A stretch of DNA of 64,000 nucleotides from assembly GCA_030052745.1 (NCBI GenBank), contig JANBVO010000005.1:124001-188000 (forward strand), given 5' to 3'. The DNA comes from Pleurostoma richardsiae (Eukaryota; Ascomycota; Sordariomycetes; Calosphaeriales; Pleurostomataceae). The position numbers were made by a program, and so were the translations under genes. How positions within the stretch are numbered: position 1 is the stretch's first letter; every line of letters starts with the position of its first letter. Under the pieces are notes generated by a model, which saw only the letters and a program-made list of their open reading frames with translations, was not told the origin of the DNA and searched no databases. Below are positions 22,234 through 35,452 of the stretch, piece by piece.

Positions 22234-24249
22234 TGTCGGGTCTTAAGTGGACGTGATCTTGCGCCGGGTCGTAAGGCTTGGGCTGATGGCACTAGGCCGA
22301 TCTCACTTCCCCTGTGTGTCACCGCCTCAATTCAGTCAGCACCCTGGATCGAATGCGCCTTGGTGGCCACCTGGGGAGACCACTAGGTGAGCCTGGCGGA
22401 AATGTGTAACGGGACTGTGCGGAGAAGCGTGTTTATGGTGCCGAAATGGCGGCCTGCCTGGGCTCGCGCAAACAGGTGGTTGCGGACGTGGTTGATTTTT
22501 CCGCCGATCGGGGCCTTTGATGAGCAGTCAAGGATGGCCTTGCGATCAGGGCGACCACGGTCTTGAACGAGGGTCGAAGCTGGTCGAGGGCGTGCTCCCG
22601 CCACGCGCAATCAACCGGAGAGAAGCGAAAACAGAACGCAGAAAGCGGGCGCAAGAGGGGATCCCAGAGAGCCGAGGGGCGTGTGGTTCGGAGGTCGAGA
22701 TGAAGAAGAAGAGCGCACGGCAATTACCAAGCCTCTCCTCCCATGCTGTAGAGCGGTTCGTCCGTCGGCGATGGATAGGGTGGCCTGGGTGGGAACTGAG
22801 GGGACGAGACAGACGCACCAGGAGGTAGGGGGACACTTGGCGCACCTTTCAAATGGCGAGGACTAAAAAAAGGGACGGGTCCCACTCCTGGAACCAGAAG
22901 AATGGGCTGGTTCGTCGGGGTAACTCAGGTAGCCCGTTGGCTCTGGTAGGCGCGTCACGCCCATGAGATCTTACTGGCTGTGCTTTGTGCCTGTCGACGA
23001 GTCAAGCGCCCGCCAGCAGCGGAAAAGAAGGCCTAGAAGAGGAGAACTGCTCGAATGGGTGCCGGGTCCTGTGCAATGGAGGAAGGGCGGGCAGCCAGAT
23101 TCTTCTCGCATCATTGGACTGCACATACAGGTAGGTTTACATATGGGAATACCTAGTGCGCGGTTTTAGTGAATACCCAGGTAGCTCGTCGCACCCAGAG
23201 GCTTCCGGCCACCATGTTCTATGTAACGACCTAAGGCACTGAAAGGGCCGAATTCAAGTCGATATCGGCCTTTGTATGCTCGCATCACCCTATGTAGGGT
23301 AAGATCTAGTGTTATCTACGTTCTTCAGGTCATGCAACCACCACCAAACCGTCCTCCTTGAGTTCCACGGTTAACATGGCTGGGGAAGTGTAGACAAACG
23401 GGACGTTCCGCACAGGTGGTCAACGGAAATCAACCGGGAAAGTGACCTGTCGTCAGATGAGAGACGGCCATGAATGCTTGTCCACAGGACGTTTCCAGAG
23501 TGGCGCAGAGAGTCTGGCTTATATCTACCTGATATACGGAATATATAGCAAAGAACTCTGCTGCCTTTTGCCCATAGGAACGATCCAACGAGCGCTAGCA
23601 CCAGAGACTTGCTCCTGTTCGAGCAATTCTCCATATCACGGATTCACTACATAGTACACTAGTACCTAGGTACCTCGAGGAATACTTGGGTAATCACGTG
23701 ACTCGGAGGCTAAAAAGCTAGGGGATGTACCTACCTATCGATACACGCATTCTTTCTGCAAACAACCCCCGACAATAGCACAAGCAACAAAATGCAAAGC
23801 TGATAGGAGACAACGCAAGGCTGCAGGCGGCAAATACCTTCACGAAGAGGCCTCGCTTGCCTCAAAGGCTGCTTCCTGCTGAGGGGTTCTAAGTCTTCGT
23901 ATCATGATTCATGTGTCTACCACCGACACGCGATCAGAGTTCGCATATATTCCAACGCGCCAGGTACGTTCTTCATAAGCACCAGCACCTACAACCTCGA
24001 TTTCTTGCCTGATGAACTTCTTATTGGAGCTGTCTGAACTTATTTAATCTTTTGATGACACACAATTACCTATACGCTTATTATCTGAAGCACCTCTTCA
24101 CCTATCTCGCATGCAATGATCATTTGAACCGAGCGCTCATTAACCTTCCGTTGATGTAGGCAGTCTGCCGTCCTTGGACAGGTAGCTACGAAATCATCCA
24201 ACACGGCAAACCATCAGATATCGGTACCTTCCACCCTCTCTGACGCATT
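22234..24249. other. Divergent intergenic region between NBP2 and SSU72
   Basis: About 2 kb with both promoters. It contains a GTACCTAGGTACC palindrome (around 23662-23674), further TACCTACCT words near 23728, and a TCACGTGA palindrome at 23694-23701 (E-box/CBF1-like). No open frame on either strand resembles a protein family. Confidence 0.6.
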
Positions 24250-25073
24250 ATGATGGATGTCGCAAACGGCACTGCTCTTAGCCAGCCCAATAATGGCGAG
24301 CTGGAAGACGCAGGCGGCTTCAAGCTCAAGTTTTGCACAGTTTGCGCTAGCAATCAGAACAGGTACCAAGGTGTCCGCAGTGACTCTGTTGAGTTGTGAA
24401 GCTCACATCATCAAGATCCATGGAAGCTCACCTTCGCCTCTCTTTGGCTCATTACCCAGTCATCTCCTTTGGGACGGGCTCTCTTGTCCGACTGCCCGGT
24501 CCCACCATCACGCAGCCAAACGTCTACCAATTCAACAAGACTTCATACGATAGCATGTACAAGGAACTAGAAGCCAAAGATCCAAGGTTATACAGGGCGA
24601 ACGGGTTGCTGAACATGTTGGAGAGGAATCGCAACGTCAAATGGGGCCCGGAACGCTGGCAGGATTGGCAGGTAGGCATTCCCCGCCTGGAACACACCAA
24701 GGACCGGGGCAGCGAAGGTACCGAAGGAGGCGTTGTTGATGTGGTCATTACCTGCGAGGAGCGTTGCTGGGATGCGGTCATCGACGATCTCCTTAACCGG
24801 GGCTCACCACTCAACCGGCCTGTCCACGTGATCAACGTCGATATCAGGGACAATCACGAGGAAGCATCTATTGGAGGGAGAGCCATCGTAGACTTGGCGG
24901 ACTCGCTGAATAAAGTCGCTGCAGAGGAGCGCGAGTCTGTCGGGGCGGTCGCTTTCGATTCTGGGAGCGCAGCAAGCAGGTCGAGCTTTGACGAGCGAGT
25001 CCCCGACGTTTTGGCTGCTTGGCAAGAGAGATGGCCTAATCTGCCGGCTACCTGGACACTCGCCTGGTTCTGA
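24250..25073 (+). CDS. SSU72: RNA polymerase II CTD phosphatase Ssu72
   Basis: Dephosphorylates Ser5 (and Ser7) of the Pol II C-terminal repeat as part of the cleavage and polyadenylation factor, in the nucleus. Exons are 24250-24362 and 24416-25073, giving 256 aa. The low-molecular-weight-phosphatase active-site loop is C32-A-S-N-Q-N-R38, followed by SMEAH; the single intron splits the codon of the catalytic Arg38. Later landmarks fit the family: a [11 protein letters not shown] segment, [22 protein letters not shown] and [15 protein letters not shown] second ATG follows the first directly; either could be used. A charged insertion around GSEGTEGG and a Ser-rich stretch near residue 230 look lineage-specific. 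Confidence 0.95.
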
Positions 25074-27977
25074 GGAAACTCCCGCGGCGTAGATTCTGAG
25101 CAGTGACCTCTCCCCTTTCGACCCAGCAGCTGGGTACTGAAGCTCATGGTGCTCTGACCAGCTATGTGCACCACCTTTCTCCACCTTGGGAGCCCGTGGT
25201 ATCGCATCCGTCAACAGAGAGTCGTGTTGAGGATTTGCTATGGAACAGAAGCGACCTTCGCCTTGCTAGAAAGTTGAATGGCACCAGGAGACTAAACCTC
25301 CTAACCGAATCTTACCTGACTTGGAGATCCGGTTACGCCATAGTATCTACGCCTCTCCTCTTCTTGAGGTCAGTCGAGATTACCGAGGATAGGAAAGTAC
25401 TCCATGCTACGGCTGGAGCTTCACCGGGAGATTTTCACCTAGCTTAGCCCTTTACATCATATGGTCCGAAACAGTCGCTTGACGTGGCTCAGCCACGGCC
25501 CAGATTAACTGACAGGGCTTTGGCAAGGAGCGAGGCTATTTGTAGGGATTAAGGGTGGATTAGGGCGCAGCAATGAGATTGCCATTTTGGAAGCCTTTGA
25601 TGGCACAGACCCTGGATTGGGGTACTTGTGCCGTCACGGTCTTTCCTAATGCATATTTGAGAATATGCATCTGCATGGTGGGAGAAAGCAGCAGCAGACG
25701 CAATCCTACCACTCATGGTGTCTGCATAGCATTAGACACTACCGCTTGGTACTGTAACGCGAAGGCATTCAAGCAGCAGACACAACGAACATGGGATACC
25801 CAGCGCAGTAGCTTATGGAATGCCTGGGGATTATGCGTGCAGCTTACCACCAGTTTGCCAATGCAGTGGCCGCGCTGTCCTTCGGTTCCCTCCCGACGTA
25901 CGTCAGGTACGTATGCTGTATTTCGTACATACCTGCCTTCCCTACCTACCTTACATACAGTGTACTCCGTACCTACATTACCGGCTGTCAGGAGCAGGGC
26001 TGCCTCCCCGTCCCGTCCCGTCCCTTCCCTTCTGTCTTTGGCGTCCAGGTCAAGACATTCCGCGTGGTTTGTACCGCCCAGAGGTCGAGGTACCTACTCT
26101 AGACAACGCCCGACACGTGTGTTTATCCCTGGGAGGATCTTCCATGCGCTCTCGCCCGTCGCTTCGGGCAACATGGATCAGATCATAACCAGGTCTGGAA
26201 CGGGCAGCAAGATCTTCTTCAAGGAAGAGTGCAACATGGGAACTTGATCGCGAGCAATAGTGAACCTTACGTACACAATACATCCTACATTGGCCGATGG
26301 CGCAGTAATATCAAGGCAAATTGAAAGGTAGAAGCGACCAACGTTGAGACTGGGAGATGGACGGCCCCAAAAGTCTTTAGCGCCCTTCCCAAAAGGGGAC
26401 ATGACAGCGGGCGCAGCTCATGCAACTCGATGATTGGCCAGAGCCCTTGTCGAGTCCAGGGGTCGTCATTCCCGTCGTATGTAGACGTGCACTTGCCAGG
26501 ATTGACGGCAAGGAAGTCGCGGCCCCTGGTGCAAGTAACGTGCCCTTTTGCCGTTGTGGGCGTGACAATTAGGTGTGAAATGAGCGAATCATTGGGTAAT
26601 GGCAAGACGCTCCGGAGGACTTGTCTATTCGTGTTCTTTGACTCTCTCTTGTCGTGAAGATGCTCCTTTTCTTTGCTCGCAAGCTTCCTGCTGGTAGCCA
26701 GAGGGACAGTCATAAAGACACGCGGAAAGAAGGACAGTGAGAGTGAGACAGTGAGGGAGCGTAGCGCGCGCAAGAGAGGCCGGCCAATCCATCGTGCGCA
26801 CCCTTCGAGCCAACCAGCCAGCCAGCCCAAGGGGACCGCAAGGATGCTGCTGAGGTACCTGGGTACCTAGGTGTACGTACTCTACGGCGTCCAACTGGCC
26901 GGCCTCAGCGGGTACCTTGCATGCTCATATACACGTACCTGGATTAGCGCCATACCTTATCTGTCAAGTCAGGGGAAATTCCGCGAACCCAGATTGACCG
27001 AAAAATAGCGAGACTGGAAGAAAAGGGGATGACTTGGAGAGAGCAAGTCAATTCCTTCTCTTCTTTAGTTCTGCTTCCTGCTCTTGCGCTTCCAGTCTCT
27101 CCTTCAGAAAAATTGGTCGGCGAAGTTGGCTAGGCTTCTTAATACGGGCAGGAAATAATCAGGACGGTCTCGACCACATCTCCCACCGCCTCTCCTCGGC
27201 AGTCGCAGCGGCAAGCACGCGTGCACGACAGTCCTTACCGGTCGATACCTTCCCTCTGCTGCGACAGTTACCTTGGTCCAAGTAATTCCTTCTCTCGTCC
27301 ACGCCCACCGAACCTCCTACGGCTACGACACGCTCAGCAATCTCCCTCACTCTCTGGACAAAGTCGCATCACGCACACTCGCCTGCAGCCGTCTGGACCT
27401 GGCGCGCTCGACCAGCATTCCATCAAGAGCCTCGATTGTTTTGGGAGTGTCCAGACTCAGCATCAACTCTAATTCACTTATTCCGCGCTCTGCCAATACG
27501 GAGTTGACTATCGGGTCAGCTGGCGTTTTGACTTTCGCTTTCGCATTGTCTTAAGCCTCATTACCTTAATTTCTCCTCCCACGACATCACGGATCACAAA
27601 GACTCACCCTGGTGGCTGCGGTTCTGTCACTCGATTGGCTGCCTCCTCACATCCCTGCGAGTCACCCTCACGTTTCAAACTCAAGCATACCCGCCGAGAC
27701 TGCGTCGCGGATTCCCAACCGACTTCCCTTGCAATTCTGTAACGTGGACTGGCAGATCCGGAGGAGCGACACATCACCATCCCGCACCACCGCAAAGCAA
27801 CTTTCTGCCTCTGCGGTCGCTCGATGCTACTAAGTGAACGATAAGCCGTCAGACACGCGACATCACACCCGGAAGCTTCCCGACAGCCCGGGCCCTCGTG
27901 GAGGAGACTGCAAAATTTGCGTGGCTTTTAGGCTGTGAGACACTGTGCTTGAGCTTGTCAGCCACGAGTCTTATATC
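25074..27977. other. Large intergenic region upstream of SPA2
   Basis: About 2.9 kb. It holds many TACCTACC/GGTACCT words (25900-25990, 26085-26100, 26850-26880, 26910-26940) and, from roughly 27,180 on, a CT-rich stretch that is probably the SPA2 5' untranslated leader. A 225-codon plus frame (25573-26247) and a 181-codon minus frame (26285-26830) are open but unconvincing. No RNA gene was found. Confidence 0.5.
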
Positions 27978-30901
27978 ATGAATGGGCTCAATGCGCCACT
28001 ATCACCAGTGTCTATAAGCGGTAGCGATTGGTCTGGATATCCTCCCATGGACAACGACGGTCCATATCCCAACAGCAGGGGCCAGCTCATCTCGCCGCCT
28101 AACTCGGGAGGCTCGTCTGGGACTATGAATGGTGGCTTCCCGCCAGGACCGCGGAGTGCGGGTGGTCCATCTCCACCGCCATCAATAGGACGCTCTAGTG
28201 CTGGTACGAATCTCTATGCGAGAAGGGACAGCGCCAGGAGTCAGAGAGACCTCGCAGACACAGAAGGCATATTGGGGGAGCATTATGTTGCGCTCAAGCG
28301 CTACCTGTCATCGACATCGCGCGACGGCAAACCGAATCCACCACCCAACAAGGCCCGCGACAAGCTTCAACGCCTCACTTCCGTCCAGTTCCTCGAGCTC
28401 AGTACCGATGTTTTCGACGAGTTGATACGAAGGCAGGCCTTTAGCCGCAGGCCTCCCAATGCGCCACCTAGTCAAGGCCCTCCACCGTACCTGTTGCCCG
28501 AGGAGAATTTCCACCCAAAGCGCAACCAGGCTCGCCAGAAGCTGTCCTCGCTTGGAGGTGCACGTTTCCGCGATCTTGCCACCGATGTATTTTGCGAGCT
28601 CGAGCGGAGATTCCCTCGCTTCGTAGGCGGGGACATTCCCCGAATGGGAAGCCCAGCATCTGTTCGAGGACTACCGAGTAGGTCGCAGACACCATTGAGC
28701 AGCATGGGGGGTTTCCCGCCAAGGGGTCAGAGCCGGGTTAGGAGACCCTCTGAAGCAAGCTCCATTCGCGCCCCCGCCGCTTCGATTGCAGATGCTTATA
28801 ACGACGTGCCACCCTCGCCCGGTGTCCCGCCGAACAACTACGAGCGACCGCTTCCGAAGCAATTCCAAAGCAATACCATTGTCCCGAACAAGAGCACAAT
28901 GGTTGAAGAGGACGATGACCTGCCTTCCGGTGATGGTGCGGATCGAGATGACTTCGGACAAGAACGGGGCACTAGCAGCCGGGAAAGCAAGAAGAGTGGC
29001 GCGACCGAGCAGAGCGCCGCGCAGTCTGAGGTAGGTTCCTTGCACAGCCGCCTATGAAGCCAAGACCGGGATGCTAATTAGCTTGACAGAACGATAAGCG
29101 CCTCATCGAAGACTATGAAGCTCAGGTCCGGGATCTACGGGACAAGCTTGACAGCATGGAGGATTTGATGAAGAAAAAAGATGACGAGATGAACAACATA
29201 CTAGATGGGGAACGCTCAAGAGCAACCGCGGTGAACCTCGAGAAGAAGGAGTGGGGCGATATTCGCTTGGACCTGGAAAACAAGCTTGCTGAGGCCCAGA
29301 ATCTAAATGACGCCCTGAGACAGGAACTGGACCGCATCCGAGATGATCATGCTGGGGAGACGCGACAGTTGCGAGAGCAGATGGAAGACCTCCAAGCATC
29401 AGCAGCGGCTGGCAACATTGGTCGAGAAAACACAAACCTGGATCTGGAGCGAGAGAACGATGACTTGAGGCTGGCTCTGAGAGAGCAGCAGGAGACAACA
29501 CAGGAGGTTCGGCGTGAGGCCCAGGAATTCCTTCGAGAGATGAAGATACTCTCGGATCAGAGCACTTCTGCTTGGGAGAAGCAAGGGGAACTAGAAAAGA
29601 AAATCGGGCAGCTTGAGGAGGAAGTGCGTGACTGGCGAAGCCGCTACGCCCGAACCAAGACCCAGCTCCGCAACATGCGGGCTTCTTCCCTCGGATTGAC
29701 GATCGACTCAGACGCCGGCAAGTACGTCCGGGAGAAAGGATTCACGATGGACAACGGCTTGGTCAAGGATGTGCACGTCACGAAGTTCCAGATTGCTATT
29801 GATGAGCTCCTTCGACGCGCTCGGGTCGACGATCCGGAGAAAGTTATTGACTCCATGAAAGCAGTTGTCGTGAGTGTCCGTCGGATTACCAAGGATATCG
29901 ACGAATCGGCGCCAAGTGATGAGGAGGTCATGAAGCAACAGAAGATGCTCAAGTCCCGTGTCTCGGCGACCGCCAATAACCTCATCACCGCATCCAAGAA
30001 CTTTGCCGCCTCTGCCGGAATCTCACCTGTTTCGCTTGTTGATGCTGCTGCTTCGCATCTGGTCTCGGCCGTTGTCGAGCTCTTGAGGACGGTCAAGATT
30101 CGAGCAACCCCAACGGGAGAGCTCGAGGATGACGATGACGGTACAGTCACACCGGTTGAGTCGACGGGTTTCTTCTCACCCAGAAGCAACGGGCAGACCG
30201 CCTCGATCCAGGAATCTGCCTACCAAGCCTCATTGCCTCCGCCCCCGCCGTTCCAGGGCCTTGGTGGAAATCGCGGAAGTGTAGACTCTTCGGCTTACAG
30301 TCCCATCAATTCTCCTAGAGAGTCTGTTGAGAACTACCGTAATCCGATGTCCCGCGGAACGAATGGCAACGGCGTTGGTTATATGGTGGCAAACAAGAGC
30401 CTGCCGCCGACTTCGAACGGCTACGGTATGCGTCAGGATACGCAGAACGAAGATCTCAAGGTAAGACTCGCTGAAGACGCATTACTCCTTTGAAATTGGT
30501 CGTGCTAACGGTGACACTCCCAGATATATCTGGACGACCAGACCGCGATCATGGTCCAGACCATTCAAAACCTGGTCAGCTCCATCCGGGGTGACGCGGA
30601 CATCGACCAAATCAGCGGGGAGATCAACAGCATTACTGGCGTCATCAGCAACGTCATTTTCCAGACCGAATCCAGCGGGAACGGCGGCGAGATGCTAGGA
30701 CGCTTGTCTGATTGCCGTCAACGACTTGTTGAGGCCGGCGAGCGCGGACAGGATCTTGCCGCAGATGGCAAGGGTCCCCAAGACCGGGACTGGCGCATGT
30801 GGACGCAAACCCTGCCGCCAATCGCTTTCGAGATCGCGAGAGAGACGAAGGAGTTGGTTCAGCGTATCGACCGACTTGTCGGCGCTGACGACTTTGCGTG
30901 A
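27978..30901 (+). CDS. SPA2: Spa2-like polarisome scaffold protein
   Basis: Scaffold of the polarisome at the hyphal tip, binding MAP kinase kinases and the formin partner proteins. Exons are 27978-29030, 29090-30460 and 30524-30901, giving 933 aa. Two Spa2-homology (GIT/SHD1) repeats lie at about residues 125-152 (KARDKLQRLTSVQFLELSTD) and 183-212 (NQARQKLSSLGGARFRDLAT). A proline/serine-rich linker follows, then from residue about 352 a long coiled coil rich in E, R, L and Q. The C-terminal conserved block contains VHVTKFQIAIDELLRRAR and a helical end (QTIQNLVSSIR). The upstream in-frame GTG was ignored; the ATG at 27978 is the first in-frame ATG. The protein is shorter than yeast Spa2 (1466 aa), as seen in other filamentous fungi. 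Confidence 0.92.
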
Positions 30902-33900
30902 AAAGACGCATTTCAGCTTTGCTTGCATTTACCTCCCCTTTCCTCTTGATTGCCACGGCTACGCTTTGATACCCCACCGCACGTGCGCGTCGGCTCATTT
31001 CCGTGTTCCTCGCATATTTGCTTCTTCCTTCGTCGTATATAGCCGTTGTGGTGGTTGTGGGGGTTTAGCCAACGCGAAGAGGTTGACTTTCATACTTCGG
31101 GATGGTTCCGTGGCTTTCGGAAGGGATAGACGGTTGGCCTGAGGTCTGTGCCTGGAAAGAAAGAGGAACGAGTCATGATCGCGACAACGGTTGCCTGAGA
31201 TGATGAGCCCGTCTTTCATGAGAGGACGATGTAACCTACCTTATGGAATAATGCCCCTGTTGGGAGGGAAGAGGACCCATGGATTGGTAGCGGTTCTGAG
31301 AGGGGCAGGAAAAGCACACATAGTTGCCGGCAGTCTTAGGCATCTCCTCGTCACCTTGTCAGGCCGGGTGCGTACCGCATGTGCGCGTCTCCTCGGCCTG
31401 CTCCTCCGTAGGGACCTGTCGGGGACAAAATATCAAGAATCATTATTGAGTATACTGTGTCTGTCTTCGTGAGAATTGCTTGTGACGAAGGTGCCTGGAG
31501 TTGGTGGTCGAATCTGAAGGATTTGCCAGCGTAATGATGTCGGGTGTGGAAAAGGGGGGCTAGGGCAGGAAGCAGGCAGAAAGGACTTGCTTGCTTCATA
31601 TACCCATCGAGGATCCCCGTCAAGAAGAAACGATCGCGTTCAATGCATGAAGAACAAGCTGCATCCGCCGACAGGAGACTATTGGAAACTGAGCTGCTGC
31701 AGCAGAGCTGGAGGCTGCCGCTTGCGCAGCGCCGCCCGACACGAGACGAGCTGAACTCTTTGCTAGTCCCGTCCGGCGATCTCCTGGGTTATCTTGGTCC
31801 GTACTGCGTACACGGCCACCAAGTCAGCGAACGGCGGGCGACGCCGCCTACCCTTCCTTGACGGACTTGGAGGCGCGTCGTCCTCTTGTGTGGTCGTGGT
31901 CTGAAAGGGAAATGGAGGCATAGGGAACGCGGCAATATCATAATTGGAGTCTCCTGTCGCTCGTGGTCATGATGAATTTACAACCTCACTTCAAAGTGTA
32001 ATATCTTCCTACCAGAATTGAATGCCGTTAAAAGTAGTCTTCTCCAACGGTGGCTAGGTCTGAGAAGGGGCTTCCATCGCAGCCACTCGTTGGAACGGAG
32101 CATATCTTCTTTTACTGTGTCTCACGCACATCTCTACACCCGGCTTGATGGCGGCCAGAAGTTGGAGACGGCAGCAAGCCGTTCGTCATGCCAGTTTACA
32201 GTCAACAGTCAACGGTCGTCTCCGACGAGCCTGCTAGAGGGACAGACAAGGAACAGAGATGATCTTCTCAACTGGAAGTCGAGAGCACTGTGTGATGTTG
32301 TTCCTGCCTGGTGACAGAAAGGCCAACGATGAGAAGAAGCCAGACTTGGGATCGTGGCTCGCGCCACACTCTATTTTCTGCAGTAGAGAATGAGCCGCTA
32401 GAGGCACTATTGACCGGTCGAAACATGTCGCTCATCCTGCACCGGTCTGCCCGAGCGAATCCAAGTGCTAGCAGTAGATTGTGGCTTCGCGCTTGACGCC
32501 TCGGGGAGATCGCACAATTTGACGTGGTCACGGCATTCTCAGCGAGAACACGGCGGATGGATTCGTTCCTCCGGGCTGCTCCGGACTCCCCAGACATCGG
32601 TCGGCCGAACGAATATTCAACCGCGGCCGGAGAGCTACCGCTTCCTTCTCTCCCGCATTATATCGTTATGTTGACTCTGCTTCTTGAGGCGCATCTTAGA
32701 CGCCGGCCAGCTCATGTCACATTCCTTCTTGCTGTGAGGTAGGTCATGGTTGATGTTGACAGATGCAACGGCAGCTCATAAATGAGAAGCCAATCGTTTC
32801 GTCAAGCAAAACGGAGCCAACAAGCGATCTGACTGGCATACATTGCGATAGGAGGACAACGGACAACAACCTTGCGTGTTCAGCCCTGAACCTCGCGCGT
32901 CACGGCCACGCATTTATAGGCTTGGCATTTCCCAGCGCGTGGAAGCCGTGGTCTCTGAGGCACTGGAGTCTCTGGCGCTCGGCCGAGGAGCGTCCGGGCC
33001 AAGCATCGAGAGGCTCTGCTGGGTATCCTGCTCCGCCTAAGAAGTTCAGCAGCCGAAGTCACCATTGCGAAGCCGACCCCGGTCGTCGCGGTGGGTTTCC
33101 GCTACTTTTCTCCTGACTGGGAATAGGTGGGGAGCCAAGGATCAAGACCGCCAGGGTGTCGGCATGGAATCAGAGAGTTTGGCAGGGGCTGGGGACCAAT
33201 CCGGTCCCTGGCTGTGCTTCAGCCGCATCTGTTTTCAGGCTGGTGCGCTGCCAAGTCATCGTGACGGCTTCATGCTAACACAGGCGCGTCGGAGCCGGTG
33301 CCCGCGACAGCTAGGTCTGCCTTGCTGGCTTGGTCTTCTCCTGGAGACAGTCAACGGCTCAACGGCTGCTTGAGAGGATGCCGTTTGCCAGTGTATCCCT
33401 TTCGCTCCGCCTGCTTGATGTGAGAGCGTGGATATTCAGCATATCTCAATGTCTGAGCAGCTCGCAGCCAGGGTCGTCACCGGGCAATAATACCTCACGA
33501 CGTGTATCAACTGCCATTATGAAGACGGCGTCGATTCTGCTATGCGGTGGATCTGAGTGACTCCTACAAGTAGGGCAGGGGAGACAAAGGCCATGCATGG
33601 GGCAACGGGCTGCTGCCCTACCCTCCGCAAGTGTCGGCACCTGAGGGAGCCCAAGCTACGGAGTCTTAATCTCTCTTGGGTCTAGGCCAAACCAGTATTG
33701 CAGGATAGCTCCAACGAGCGTATTCAACCCCCTTTCTCACAAGGCAGATTTCGCGTTGTTGGTCGAATGCCAGATGGACGGCCATGGATCTAGCGACTGC
33801 CGCCGTTGATGAAACTCCTAAACGGTGAAGACCCCAGCGGGTTTTGTCGTAGCTGTCTGTTACTCTCTTCTCTCTCCTTGTCTTCGCAATATATCTCTCG

Positions 33901-34009
33901 TCACTGCTTTCAGGCACTCTATTTGGTGTTATACGGATATCGATCAAGCACCGCTGTCGTCTCCCCTGGATAGCTTCACTTCTTAGCAAAGCTACTTTCT
34001 CCTGCAGAC
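30902..34009. other. Large intergenic region between SPA2 and the MARVEL gene
   Basis: About 3.1 kb between co-directional genes. It should contain the SPA2 3' end and the promoter and leader of the MARVEL gene (a pyrimidine-rich leader immediately precedes 34010). Short frames on both strands overlap one another and resemble nothing. I see no repeat family, RNA gene or transposon remnant. Confidence 0.5.
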
Positions 34010-35053
34010 ATGGCCAACGACGCGAAATACTCGGCACAGCGCGACGCTGGCCGGGAGCACATCCCCATCTACCCCAAGGGCTTCATCGCCATCCGGATCG
34101 TGCAGCTTGTCCTTGCCGTAGTTATCCTTGGTCTCTGTGCCTACTCCCTGTCTATGATGTCGTTCTCTGGGAACTGTCTCAACCTCTTCACTGTGAGTGC
34201 TGCCTGCTGTCCATCAGAATAGCGCGACTGTTTTGTTAATGTGATCAAGGCTATCGCCTGTATCATCATCTCCATCTACCATCTCGTCGCCGAGTTCGGC
34301 CCGGCCAAGGCCTACAACTACTGGGCTATCCTGGGCCTCGACATCTTCATGGTCGTCTTCTGGCTTGTCTCATTCGCTCTGCTGGCGTCTCAGGTCGCGC
34401 CCTTCATGAACGGCGTCACGACATGCGACTGGTACGGCGACTGCGTCACGACCTCCCTGACCGGCACCTACCTCACCATCGCTTCCTGCATGGCTGCCGC
34501 CTCTGCTCTCGGCGGCGTGGAGTTGTAAGTAGTCGCCCATATTTCTTATAAGCGCCCGGTTGCTGTCCTGAAGGAGATACGGAAAACACACCGGCTGACC
34601 TTCTTCCTCCTTAGCGTCCTCTTCATCATCTCCCTCGCCATCCACTCCGTCAAGATGCACCAGCACCGCCAAGCCGGCCTGCACTGCAATCCCGTCACCG
34701 AGGGCGTCGCGCCCGCCGGCGGACCCGTCAGCAACGGCGCCAGCAGCGTCGAGAAGACGCAGGTCCAGCCCGTCTACTCCGCCCTGCCCCAGCAGAATTC
34801 GGTGCCAGCGGTGGCGTATGTGCAGCAGCAGCAGCAGCAACCTGCTACCTACCCGTTGCAGACGATGACGCCGACGCCCCCGCCGCAGCAGGCGTACAAC
34901 CCCCCTCCCGTCGCGCAGCCGGTGCCGTACTACCCCCAGCAGCAGCAGCAGCAGCAAGCGGTCAACCCGTTGGTTGCGCAGCACACGGGCGGGACATACA
35001 CACAGGTGCAGCCGGAACAGGGGACGCAGGCTGTCTACCAGCAGTATCAGTAA
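34010..35053 (+). CDS. MARVEL-domain membrane protein with Gln-rich tail
   Basis: A four-helix membrane protein of the fungal MARVEL family, whose members sit in the plasma membrane or in membrane domains; exact role unknown. Exons are 34010-34192, 34250-34524 and 34615-35053, giving 298 aa. Helices are visible at about residues 24-47 (IRIVQLVLAVVILGLCAYSL), 62-80, 90-115 (GLDIFMVVFWLVSFALLAS) and 140-160 (VLFIISLAIHSV). The loop between helices 3 and 4 has CDWYGDC, two cysteines that could pair. The cytosolic tail is rich in Pro and Gln, with runs of five and seven Gln plus TYTQVQPEQ. A basic-acidic N-terminus lacks a signal peptide. Splice junctions keep the helices intact and the frame closes. 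Confidence 0.88.
34822..34957 (+). repeat. CAG trinucleotide runs encoding polyglutamine
   Basis: Two nearly pure CAG/CAA runs (34822-34839 and 34937-34957) within the MARVEL gene tail. They are prone to length change between isolates. Confidence 0.85.
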
Positions 35054-35452
35054 AAGAGTTCAGGATGGCTTTGGTGTCTTTGCGAAACGAAGCCAGTGGT
35101 AATGAAGTCGACTAATACAAGAAGTGGCACAGCAGCAAGTTTGCGTAGAGATAGGTCTGAGGGAGAAAGCGTATTATACCTCGGAAGCTGTTCAGTATAC
35201 CACTATTGCTTTCTAAACGTCATGCCTCCTGTGCCTCTCTCCAGCCGTGACTGCTCTCCTCTCTCTCTCAAATAGCCAGCCCGCGTCTAATGCCCAGGGT
35301 ATGTCTTTTTTGCTTTCCCTCGTACAGATCTATCGCGTTGACTGCTCGCCGGCGTTCCATCAAGATCGCAAGAGTATCTGAACGTCTCTAATCTCAAGCT
35401 GTGGGGGGAAACCACACCAGATATTCCTACATATAATGTGCAAGACACATCC
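35054..35452. other. Intergenic, convergent 3' flanks
   Basis: About 400 bp between the 3' ends of the MARVEL gene (+) and the phosphoesterase gene (-). Nothing else seen. Confidence 0.6.

Noticed and set aside
25573-26247. 225-codon plus-strand frame in the region upstream of SPA2
   Set aside because: Low-complexity translation created by TACCTACC and CCCGTCCCGTCCC simple sequence; no splice signals or family resemblance.
26285-26830. 181-codon minus-strand frame with a few cysteines, possible small secreted protein
   Set aside because: No convincing signal peptide or cysteine pattern, and composition like neighbouring noncoding DNA. Expression data could revive it.
27945-27977. GTG-initiated N-terminal extension of SPA2
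   Set aside because: Nuclear fungal genes rarely start at GTG; the in-frame ATG at 27978 gives the expected N-terminus.
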